A stretch of DNA of 6,458 bases from positions 1 through 6,458 of the forward strand of contig NJED01000049.1 in NCBI GenBank assembly GCA_002254745.1. Reading direction: 5' to 3'. This document shows, one piece after another, positions 1 to 5,107 of the stretch (position 1 is its first letter; the number at the start of each line of letters is the position of its first letter). Below the pieces are notes generated by a model that was given only the letters and a program-made list of their open reading frames with translations, was not told the origin of the DNA and did not search any database. This stretch comes from Desulfurococcales archaeon ex4484_217_1. Its GTDB lineage: Archaea; Thermoproteota; Thermoprotei_A; EX4484-217-1. Made by a program: the position numbers and the translations under genes.

Positions 1-2
1 TA

Positions 3-563
3 GATATTACAGGTAAGCCTCCGCATGAAATATATAAGATAGGTATTGTAAGAACATTCCAAATACCTTTATTGTTTACAAACTTAACTGTTCTGGAAAA
101 CCTACTTGTAGCTGCTAGAGTAAATGAAGGTGAAAGCTTCTTAAAATCAATATTTAAGAGTAAGTGGCTTAAGCGTGAGGAAGAACATGTAGAAAAAGCT
201 TACAGGATTCTAGAACTTCTCAACCTAGATCATTTATGGAGCTGTCCTGTTTCGAAACTCAGCGGAGGTCAAATGAAACTTGTTGAAATAGGAAGAGCTC
301 TTATGAGCGATCCCCAACTGGTCTTAATGGATGAGCCTATTGCCGGTGTTAACCCCAGACTTGCACATGAAATATTCGACCACATAATGTATTTGAAAAA
401 CAAAATGAACCTGTCATTTCTAATCGTTGAACATAGACTTGACGTAGCACTACAATACGTCAATTACGTTTATGCAATGCATAGGGGAAAGATAATAGCT
501 GAAGGCAAACCTGAAGAAGTTCTCGAAGATCCTGAGGTTTCAAAAGCATATTTAGGCGAGTAA
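3..563 (+). CDS. livG: LivG-like branched-chain amino acid ABC transporter ATP-binding protein (5' end outside window)
   Basis: This is one of the two cytoplasmic ATPase subunits of a hydrophobic/branched-chain amino-acid uptake transporter. The frame is open from the window edge, so the start codon and Walker A lie upstream. Visible in order are the Q-loop in GIVRTFQ (Gln codon 60-62) followed by the LivG-style stretch PLLFTNLTVLENLL, the signature LSGGQ (258-272), Walker B LVLMDEP (from 318), the D-loop region AGVNP and the switch histidine in IVEHRLDV (His codon 432-434). EHRLDV and DEPIAGVNP are typical of LivG rather than LivF. The TTG at 72 is an internal leucine, because the upstream codons in frame encode conserved family sequence. 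The stop is 3 bases before the ATG of the next ATPase, so the two are surely co-transcribed. The family call is confident. The actual substrate (leucine, urea, amide or another) cannot be read from the ATPase alone. Confidence 0.93.
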   Translation, partial: DITGKPPHEIYKIGIVRTFQIPLLFTNLTVLENLLVAARVNEGESFLKSIFKSKWLKREEEHVEKAYRILELLNLDHLWSCPVSKLSGGQMKLVEIGRALMSDPQLVLMDEPIAGVNPRLAHEIFDHIMYLKNKMNLSFLIVEHRLDVALQYVNYVYAMHRGKIIAEGKPEEVLEDPEVSKAYLGE

Positions 564-566
564 TTG

Positions 567-1280
567 ATGTCGAAAAACATACTTTCGCTAAATAATGTAA
601 ATGCAGGTTACGGTAAATTCCAAATACTATTTGACATATCTATGGAAGCTAATGATAAAGAAATAACAGTTATCGTAGGACCTAATGGCAGCGGCAAATC
701 AACACTATTGAAAACAATATTTGGTTTCACATCAATATACAGCGGTAAGGTAATTTTTAGAGGCGTAGATATAACATCTAAGAAGCCTCATGAAATAGCC
801 AAACTAGGTATAGCATATTTGCCTCAACTAGAAAATACCTTCTTAAATCTAACAGTCAGAGAGAACATATTGCTAGCAACCTATATTAACGAAGGAGAAA
901 CAATGAATATTGAGGATGCTTTATCCCTATTCCCACAGCTCAAGAGAATGCTTGAGAGAAGAGCTTCAACACTAAGCGGTGGCGAAAGACAAATGCTTGC
1001 AATGACGATGGCACTTTTGAGAAAACCGTCCTTAATGATTCTTGACGAACCAACAGCAAACATGGCACCTAAAATAGCTAAACTAATATTCGAAAAAATC
1101 GTTGAACTAAGAGACAGTTACAATATAGCTGTCATTCTTGTGGAGCAGAATGCCAAGAAAGCTCTGGAAATAGGTGATAAAGCTTATCTCCTTGTGGCAG
1201 GGAAAAAGATCTTCGAAGGACACCCTCAAGATCTTCTTAAAAAACCGGATTTAACGAGAGTTTATCTGGGCATAAGTTAG
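567..1280 (+). CDS. livF: LivF-like branched-chain amino acid ABC transporter ATP-binding protein
   Basis: This is the second ATPase subunit of the same transporter, 237 aa from the ATG, which is the usual LivF length. It has Walker A GPNGSGKST (residues 38-46), Q-loop Gln87 in AYLPQ, signature LSGGERQ (136-142) and Walker B LMILDEP (156-162). The H-loop reads LVEQNAKKAL, with Gln194 where most ABC ATPases have the switch histidine; this is the normal LivF state and separates it from the LivG next door. The C-terminal GHPQDLL...VYLG is also LivF-like. Two starts are possible: TTG at 564 or ATG at 567. I prefer the ATG, with the weak site AGGCGAG (553-559) inside the end of livG. Translation is probably coupled to livG. 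No further liv gene follows, so this is likely the last gene of the operon. Confidence 0.94.
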   Translation: MSKNILSLNNVNAGYGKFQILFDISMEANDKEITVIVGPNGSGKSTLLKTIFGFTSIYSGKVIFRGVDITSKKPHEIAKLGIAYLPQLENTFLNLTVRENILLATYINEGETMNIEDALSLFPQLKRMLERRASTLSGGERQMLAMTMALLRKPSLMILDEPTANMAPKIAKLIFEKIVELRDSYNIAVILVEQNAKKALEIGDKAYLLVAGKKIFEGHPQDLLKKPDLTRVYLGIS

Positions 1281-1316
1281 AAGTCTTTAACTAAACTCTA
1301 CTCCTGCTAGGATATT

Positions 1317-1385
1317 GGAAGCAGTTCTATTAACTTATTGTTGGCGGGATGAAAATAAAATTATTGAGCTTGCATCCCCGCTTCC
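1317..1385 (+). repeat. Inverted repeats able to form a hairpin (possible structured RNA)
   Basis: GCGGGATG (1344-1351) pairs with CATCCCCGC (1373-1381), with one bulged C, closing a loop of 21 bases. A second pair, GGAAGC (1317-1322) and GCTTCC (1380-1385), could close the whole unit but competes with the inner stem for bases 1380-1381. The GC-rich arms stand out in AT-rich surroundings. The strand is uncertain. It matches no RNA family that I recognise. Confidence 0.3.
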
Positions 1386-1410
1386 GTAGAAACAAAATTT
1401 TGTCAACTTA

Positions 1411-1446
1411 GTTTGATGATAAGTAGCCTCTCTTATCAAATCAAAT
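1411..1446. repeat. Small hairpin-forming inverted repeat
   Basis: TGATAAG (1417-1423) and CTTATCA (1432-1438) form a 7-bp stem around an 8-base loop. GTTT/AAAC-type pairing (1412-1415 with 1442-1445) extends it beyond a small internal loop. It lies just before the CTTTTTCTTC tract at 1461-1470, so it could help end the liv transcript, although archaeal terminators usually need only the T-rich tract. Confidence 0.3.
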
Positions 1447-1531
1447 CTTCCCAACCATAGCTTTTTCTTCTATGATTGCCTATCAACTCATATCGTTCTT
1501 GTGGCGTAAGCTTTTTGGCATTCAAACTCAT
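1436..1531 (-). pseudogene. Short protein-like ORF, possible gene remnant (unrecognised)
   Basis: This is a 31-codon ORF from ATG to TGA on the minus strand. The frame is open for a further 9 codons upstream of the ATG. Its middle reads KKLTPQERYELIGNHRR and then KSYGWEDLI, which looks more like real protein than random AT-rich sequence: charged, amphipathic and with few low-complexity runs. LTPQERYEL resembles the first helix of helix-turn-helix domains in transposases and regulators, but the ORF ends there. A frame shifted near 1445 stays open further towards 1330, as expected of a decayed gene. It could equally be chance. No function is assigned. Confidence 0.2.
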
Positions 1532-1560
1532 AAACAAAAGTACGACTTTAACTTCATTTC

Positions 1561-1618
1561 AGGAGGTTATGTGAATAAAAAGTGCGTGAAATACTCGTTA
1601 TATGAAATCGAGCTATAG
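1561..1618 (+). other. Strong ribosome-binding site followed by a 15-codon ORF
   Basis: AGGAGGT (1561-1567) is the best Shine-Dalgarno match in the window. The nearest start is GTG at 1571, which opens a 15-codon ORF reading MNKKCVKYSLYEIEL and ending at the TAG at 1616-1618, 16 bases before the preferred methyltransferase start. It may be a leader peptide that couples translation to the methyltransferase, or the scar of an old gene start. The spacing of 4 bases is short, so activity is uncertain. Confidence 0.3.
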
Positions 1619-1634
1619 AAAAGGGGATGTAGTA

Positions 1635-2222
1635 ATGAAAAAGGAAAGACCAATGGCAAACTTTATTTTCCGTATAGCAACTGTACTTATGAGAATACGA
1701 GGGCTTTTCCGTGATAAGAAAGGAGAAGTTTTGTTAACGGGGGCTAAAAGAGGAAATATAATTTTGGATTATGGCTGTGGGATTGGATTTAATACGATAC
1801 CAGCTGCAGAAATAGTGGGGGAAGAAGGAACGGTATATGCTTTGGATATTCATCCTTTGGCTATTAAGTCAGTAGAGAAGAAAGTAAGGGAAAAGGGATT
1901 AAAAAATGTAAAAACAATTCTCTCTGACTTGAATACCGGATTGCCAGATGAATCTGTTGATATTGTTTTATTGTATAATGTACTTCCTATGATTAAAGAT
2001 CGCTCTGCTTTAATCAAAGAGTTATATAGAGTACTAAAACCTGGGGGAGTACTTTCTGTAAAAAGTGGTTTAGTTGTGAATTTGTATTCAAGAGATAAAG
2101 TGAGAACAGAAGATTTAGAAAAACTCATGCTTGATAACGGTCCATTTAAATTGGAAAAGAGAATAGGGAAATTTCACATTTTCAAAAAGATTAAAGATAA
2201 TGGCTCGACTTCATATAAGTAG
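1635..2222 (+). CDS. Class I SAM-dependent methyltransferase (UbiE/Methyltransf_11 type)
   Basis: This enzyme moves a methyl group from S-adenosylmethionine to an unidentified substrate. From the ATG at 1635 it has 195 aa, a compact single-domain size. Motif I is ILDYGCGIGFNTIPAA, the acidic end of strand 2 is YALDIHPLAI (binds the SAM ribose), the next acidic site is LSDLNTGLP, and motif IV/V is DIVLLYNVLPMI...LYRVLKPGGVLSV. The short Lys/Arg-rich N-terminus followed by MANFIFRIATVLMRIR could form an amphipathic helix for membrane contact. The frame opens at ATG 1602, but I prefer 1635: AAGGGGAT (1621-1628) is a well-placed binding site for it, and the 1602 start has none and adds an atypical 11-residue tail. 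A broken relative follows directly. The fold is certain; the substrate is open, with a lipid, quinone or small molecule all possible. Confidence 0.85.
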   Translation: MKKERPMANFIFRIATVLMRIRGLFRDKKGEVLLTGAKRGNIILDYGCGIGFNTIPAAEIVGEEGTVYALDIHPLAIKSVEKKVREKGLKNVKTILSDLNTGLPDESVDIVLLYNVLPMIKDRSALIKELYRVLKPGGVLSVKSGLVVNLYSRDKVRTEDLEKLMLDNGPFKLEKRIGKFHIFKKIKDNGSTSYK

Positions 2223-2785
2223 ATAAAAGGGGAATCAAAGATTTCCTCAGCCTTTGATTCGTCAAGCAAACTAAGAATTACTAGAGTCATAGAGAAATGT
2301 GAGGAGGCAATTATATGCAGCTTATTGAGAGGTAAAAGATTTCAGAAAAGCATAGATCTAGGTGCTGGAACCGGAAGATACACTAGACTTCTAACTTGTA
2401 CATCGAAACATACTATAGCTTTAGACTTTAGTTTTAACATGCTTAAAACACTTAGAGAAAAACTTAGGCATCATTCAAAAAGTATCGTAAAGAATATAGC
2501 ATACCTAAAGATATGATAGATTTTGAAACCGAAAATATTCCTAGAACGTACATTTTTGAAAAAGGACATACACCTAGCGAATTTGTGAAGCTATTTGAGA
2601 AAGTAGGTTTTAGAGAAGTAAAGTACGTAAGTTGCTGCTTATGGCCTCCAATAACTCTTATAACGCCGAAGTATGTGAGAAAAATCTTTTTGAAACACTA
2701 TGGACCGGTATTTGAGCGGTTATTTGGAATGTTTAATGTTTTTAAGAGGAATGCGCTTCTTTACATATATTTAGTTAAAGTTTAA
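2223..2785 (+). pseudogene. Decayed SAM-dependent methyltransferase (no start, central deletion, frameshift)
   Basis: Two halves of one methyltransferase lie in different frames. The first half is open in frame from 2223, directly after the stop of the previous gene. It contains AFDSSSKLR...CEEAIICSLLRGKRF and then motif I, SIDLGAGTGRYTRLL, and strand 2, TIALDFSFNMLKTLREKL, before ending at the TGA at 2514. The second half is open from 2468 in another frame and reads FKKYRKEYSIPKDMIDFETE, with FEKGHTPSEFVKLFEKVGF and a C-terminal NALLYIYLVKV. The middle of the domain, including the LKPGG region and the segment before it, is absent, so a deletion of perhaps 60-80 codons near 2460-2475 shifted the frame. 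No ATG, GTG or TTG precedes the conserved N-terminus in frame; the first is TTG at 2325, only about 10 codons before motif I. The coding traces are still clear, so the loss looks recent. Confidence 0.8.
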
Positions 2786-2836
2786 AGAAATTGAGTACAA
2801 TAAAGTATCAGAGGTTACGGCTTAAGGTAGTGTATC

Positions 2837-3838
2837 TTGAAAATAAATTACGAAAAAATAGCTATTGTAGGTGCTGGCTCTGCTGGTGCCTTCTTAGCCT
2901 CCTTACTTTCCCGCGAGGGAATAAATGTTGATGTATATGAGAAGTCTAGGAAGCTCGGCTGCTATTGTGCTTGGGGTACGGTAGAGTCTGAGCTTAAAGA
3001 GTTTCTTAAGAAAGTATGCTTAAATATTAAAGACTATGTTTTGTCTAAAATTAAAAGAGTTATAGTTAACGGTATAGAAGTCAAAGTTTCAAACCTTATA
3101 ACATTCAATAAGCCTAAGCTCATATCCGATCTCCTTAAAGGCGTAAAAGTAACCTGGGCTGAAGCTTCTAGAGAAATAGTAGGAAAGTACGATTTAGTAG
3201 TTGATGCTACAGGGTGGCGGAGAAGCCTCCTACCAAGTTTAAAAAATGACTTCCTCATGCCCACAATAGAGTATGTTGTCAAGACCAAAGACCTCGATGA
3301 AAACACGGTATATATTAGGTTTGGGAAGGTAGGGTACGCATGGCTTTTCCCGTTAAGTAATAATTACTGGCATTTAGGAGCAGGAGACACTATACTAGAT
3401 CCTCTGTTTCTCGTAAAGAAACTCGTTAAGGAAATAGGTTTAAAGACCAGAATACTATGCTTTTGCAAAAGCATTATAAGGCTAAACCCTCCTATGTATT
3501 CTAAACCAATAAAACATGGTAATATTGTTGGCTGCGGTGAAAGTATAGGAACAGTTTTTCCAGTTACCGGCGAGGGTATAGTTCCTTCAATGAAATCGGC
3601 TTTAATATTATTTAATGTTCTAGTCAATAATAGAAGTTTAAACGAATATGAGTACGCTATAGTGAAAGAGTTTAGGTGGCTTCATCAACTATTTGAAATA
3701 GCCTATTCCCTAACATGTTCTGGACTTAAACTAGCCTGGGTACTTGTGAAAAACTACAAATCTATATTTAGATACGCCAGGAGGCTTGAAGCAGCATCAC
3801 TAATAAACATTATTAAAGCATTATCTAAGCTACTTTAG
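2837..3838 (+). CDS. FAD-dependent oxidoreductase, geranylgeranyl reductase family
   Basis: This flavoprotein resembles archaeal geranylgeranyl reductases, which saturate double bonds of isoprenoid chains in membrane lipids or quinones. The Rossmann motif GAGSAGAFLA (12-21) ends in Glu35 (VDVYEK), which binds the ADP ribose. Also visible are VVDATGWRR (121-129), the family motif YxWxFP followed 8 residues later by GxG (YAWLFP 167-172, GAG 181-183), and the FAD-binding segment GCGESIGTVFPVTGEGI (232-248). In that segment Glu235 stands where GD-motif flavoproteins have Asp. Cys42 and Cys44 lie in a CYCAWG segment near the expected active site. At 333 aa it is shorter than well-studied reductases (about 400 or more). 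Start TTG 2837 is supported by AAGGT (2824-2828). The preceding methyltransferases suggest joint work on a lipid or quinone. It converges on lrp, with only 22 bases between stops. Confidence 0.82.
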   Translation: MKINYEKIAIVGAGSAGAFLASLLSREGINVDVYEKSRKLGCYCAWGTVESELKEFLKKVCLNIKDYVLSKIKRVIVNGIEVKVSNLITFNKPKLISDLLKGVKVTWAEASREIVGKYDLVVDATGWRRSLLPSLKNDFLMPTIEYVVKTKDLDENTVYIRFGKVGYAWLFPLSNNYWHLGAGDTILDPLFLVKKLVKEIGLKTRILCFCKSIIRLNPPMYSKPIKHGNIVGCGESIGTVFPVTGEGIVPSMKSALILFNVLVNNRSLNEYEYAIVKEFRWLHQLFEIAYSLTCSGLKLAWVLVKNYKSIFRYARRLEAASLINIIKALSKLL

Positions 3839-3842
3839 AATT

Positions 3843-3854
3843 AAAAGGAAAAAG
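3843..3854 (-). terminator. T-rich terminator of the lrp-like gene
   Basis: On the minus strand the sequence reads CTTTTTCCTTTT, starting 6 bases after the stop of the regulator. Archaeal transcription typically ends at such tracts. No hairpin precedes it. Confidence 0.55.
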
Positions 3855-3860
3855 TAGGGT

Positions 3861-4316
3861 CTAAAGCTGAACTATAGGTAACTCCTTAATAGCTCTCATA
3901 ACCAACGAAGTACTTGTTGAAAGAACACCTTCTATTTGCCCTAAAGTATCTAGTATCTTCGCTAAACCCTCATTATCTGTAGCGTAGACTTTAGCTACAG
4001 CTGAATATTCACCTGTGATATCATATAATTCTACAACTTCCTTCATTTTAGCTATTTTCTCTAAGGCTTCATTGTGTTTTTTAGGGTCAGTCTTGATAAA
4101 CACATATGCTCTAATGTTGAGCCCTAATTTTCTTGGGTCAACAACAGCAACAATGAATTTAATATATCCAAGCTCTTTTAATCTTTTAACTCTTAAATGC
4201 ACTGTTGACGGACTAACATTAACCTCCTTAGCTATTTCTGCATATGTTAAATCAGCATTTTTTTGTAATATGTTTAGAATTTTCTTATCGAGATCATCAA
4301 TAATATATTTTGACAA
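3861..4316 (-). CDS. Lrp/AsnC-family transcriptional regulator
   Basis: This is a DNA-binding regulator of the feast/famine type, probably an oligomer of dimers. With the TTG start at 4316 it has 151 aa, the usual family length. The N-terminal helix-turn-helix covers about residues 6-52 (DDLDKKILNILQKNADLTYAEIAKEVNVS, recognition helix SPSTVHLRVKRL, then GYI). The C-terminal ligand-binding RAM domain follows from about residue 65, with the effector-loop sequence DITGEYSAVAKVYA (99-112). The frame is open to an ATG at 4367, but that extension overlaps the TATA box at 4347-4355 and encodes an atypical Tyr/Lys/Phe-rich tail. GGTGG sits 6 bases before the TTG. The gene is divergent from the membrane-protein gene at 4478 and probably controls itself and that neighbour. 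The effector is unknown; an amino acid is likely. Confidence 0.9.
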   Translation of the reverse strand: MSKYIIDDLDKKILNILQKNADLTYAEIAKEVNVSPSTVHLRVKRLKELGYIKFIVAVVDPRKLGLNIRAYVFIKTDPKKHNEALEKIAKMKEVVELYDITGEYSAVAKVYATDNEGLAKILDTLGQIEGVLSTSTSLVMRAIKELPIVQL

Positions 4317-4322
4317 ATCTAA

Positions 4323-4355
4323 CCACCAAGTAAAAAATTTGTAATACTTATAAAT
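4323..4355 (-). promoter_or_regulatory. Promoter and ribosome-binding site of the lrp-like gene
   Basis: The TATA-like box ATTTATAAG (4355-4347 on the minus strand) predicts transcription starting about 26 bases downstream, near 4325. GGTGG (4327-4323) lies 6 bases before the TTG at 4316. The leader is therefore very short or nearly absent, which supports the internal TTG over the ATG at 4367. Confidence 0.55.
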
Positions 4356-4380
4356 ATAATTTCTCAAAACTATTGAAAGT

Positions 4381-4417
4381 AGGAACTTAAATCTCTGCGA
4401 AGTTTTAGCTTGTTCCT
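4381..4417. promoter_or_regulatory. AGGAAC/GTTCCT inverted repeat in the divergent promoter region
   Basis: AGGAAC (4381-4386) and GTTCCT (4412-4417) are exact inverted copies with centres 31 bp apart, about three helical turns. They lie between the two divergent TATA boxes. This geometry fits two half-sites on one face of the DNA, as used by oligomeric Lrp-type regulators. A six-base match could also arise by chance. Confidence 0.3.
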
Positions 4418-4421
4418 TAAA

Positions 4422-4479
4422 ATGTTAAGAGGAATAGTTTAAAATACATTTTTAACATAAGTGAAGTAACATTTAACAT
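4422..4479. promoter_or_regulatory. Three TTAACAT heptamers around a TATA box (candidate operator)
   Basis: ATGTTAA (4422-4428) is the inverted copy of TTAACAT, which occurs at 4452-4458 and 4473-4479. The two direct copies are both preceded by T and are 21 bp apart, about two turns. The inverted copy is centred 30 bp upstream of the first direct one, about three turns. The first pair brackets the TATA-like box at 4438-4446 and the last copy covers the start codon at 4478. The arrangement would let a bound protein block TBP or RNA polymerase. The Lrp-like protein encoded next door is the obvious candidate. Confidence 0.45.
4438..4446 (+). promoter_or_regulatory. TATA-like box of the membrane-protein gene
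   Basis: TTTAAAATA is centred about 36 bases before the ATG at 4478. That predicts a start of transcription near 4468-4470 and a leader of about 10 bases. No good Shine-Dalgarno sequence precedes the ATG, consistent with near-leaderless translation. Confidence 0.45.
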
Positions 4480-5062
4480 GGTGGAAACCTTGGGGTTGTT
4501 TAGTGTAAGAAGGACTCTTCTATTAATGGTAATGTTTTTAGCAATAGGAACAGCTGTAGGTGTAGTAATAGGCTATATTATGGTGGCTCAGTGCTATAGC
4601 ACCTTGAATGAAGTACTGGGTAGTTTGAAGGCAGCAACAGCTGAGTTCGAGAAGTTAAGCTACAGTTACAAACTATCATTTATACTAGATACAGTAGAGC
4701 TTGTTCAGTGGAATTCTTTATCGACCGTTCAAGCTCTAAGCTTAAAATACATAGTACAAAAAGTTAATATTACGTATGAAGTAAGCCCTGAACTATATGT
4801 TTCAAGGGCTAAAGAAATACTATATGATAGAATAAAAGTATTTAATCAAACAAAACCCGTTGAAGGCCTTGAAGAAAACCATGACCGAATAATGTCTTTG
4901 CTAACGCAGCTAAGCGAAGAAGTAGATGACATGTACAAGATAGCTGCAAAAGAACATGTAACAGATAAAGACATTTCCGACGCTAGAAAAATACTGGGCA
5001 GCATCTTAACTATAACGGATAAGATAAGAAGGGAAGTAGAATCAGCAACTTCTAAGCTTTAG
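4478..5062 (+). CDS. Membrane-anchored protein of unknown family with helical extracytoplasmic domain
   Basis: I do not recognise the family. The 194-aa product has a short N-terminus with Arg11-Arg12, then one hydrophobic segment (about 13-36) rich in Gly (GTAVGVVIGYI, a glycine-zipper-like pattern). The remaining 155 residues are hydrophilic and predicted largely helical, with Leu/Glu/Lys heptad-like stretches near 43-63 and 145-190 that may form coiled coils. The Arg pair before the segment predicts the N-terminus inside and the rest outside the cell. The only cysteine, Cys39, follows the segment, but there is no clear lipobox. ATG 4478 is the only ATG, GTG or TTG before the hydrophobic stretch near its promoter. 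It is divergent from the Lrp-like regulator, so it may be its target. No enzyme motif is visible; an adaptor or sensor-like role would be a guess. Confidence 0.75.
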   Translation: MVETLGLFSVRRTLLLMVMFLAIGTAVGVVIGYIMVAQCYSTLNEVLGSLKAATAEFEKLSYSYKLSFILDTVELVQWNSLSTVQALSLKYIVQKVNITYEVSPELYVSRAKEILYDRIKVFNQTKPVEGLEENHDRIMSLLTQLSEEVDDMYKIAAKEHVTDKDISDARKILGSILTITDKIRREVESATSKL

Positions 5063-5086
5063 TTTCAATAGTCAAGAACGTATGAA

Positions 5087-5106
5087 GCAAAAATTAAAAA
5101 TAAAAG
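5087..5106 (-). terminator. T-rich terminator of the carbamoyltransferase gene
   Basis: On the minus strand this reads CTTTTATTTTTAATTTTTGC immediately after the TAA at 5110-5108. It is the strongest T-rich tract in the window and suits archaeal termination. The membrane-protein gene converges here with a 45-base gap. Confidence 0.6.
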
Positions 5107-5107
5107 C

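Larger units (their letters stand above)
1281..1634. other. Intergenic stretch with possible structured RNA and gene remnants
   Basis: About 350 bases separate livF from the best methyltransferase start, with no ORF of clear identity. It holds two inverted repeats (1317-1385 and 1411-1446), a pyrimidine tract CTTTTTCTTC (1461-1470) that could end the liv transcript, a protein-like minus-strand ORF (1436-1531), and a strong ribosome-binding site with a 15-codon ORF (1561-1618). I saw no tRNA and no terminal repeats of an insertion sequence. It may be an old insertion or deletion scar; that is inference. Confidence 0.5.

Noticed and set aside
72..74. TTG at 72 as the start of the LivG-like protein
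   Set aside because: The frame is open back to base 3 and encodes the conserved Q-loop segment GIVRTFQ, so the gene begins outside the window.
1143..1151. Missing switch histidine in the LivF-like ATPase (Gln194 in VEQN)
   Set aside because: VEQN is the normal state in LivF proteins, not a defect.
1413..1419. TTGATGA resembling the C box of a C/D guide RNA
   Set aside because: No CTGA D box with suitable spacing or terminal stem follows; the bases belong to a simple hairpin.
2301..2335. GAGGAGG with ATG at 2315 as a gene start
   Set aside because: The ORF is only MQLIER and then stops. In the frame of the decayed methyltransferase the GAGGAG bases encode the Glu-Glu of CEEAII, so the match is fortuitous.
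4015..4344. Plus-strand ORF opposite the Lrp-like gene, 109 codons
   Set aside because: It is antisense to a well-supported regulator and its translation is low-complexity Ser/Leu/Thr-rich shadow sequence. The same reasoning removes the antisense ORFs at 3034-3306, 3364-3627 and 5696-5905.
4317..4367. ATG at 4367 as the start of the Lrp-like regulator
   Set aside because: The extension runs across the TATA box, is unlike the family N-terminus and has no binding site; TTG 4316 has both GGTGG and the usual length.
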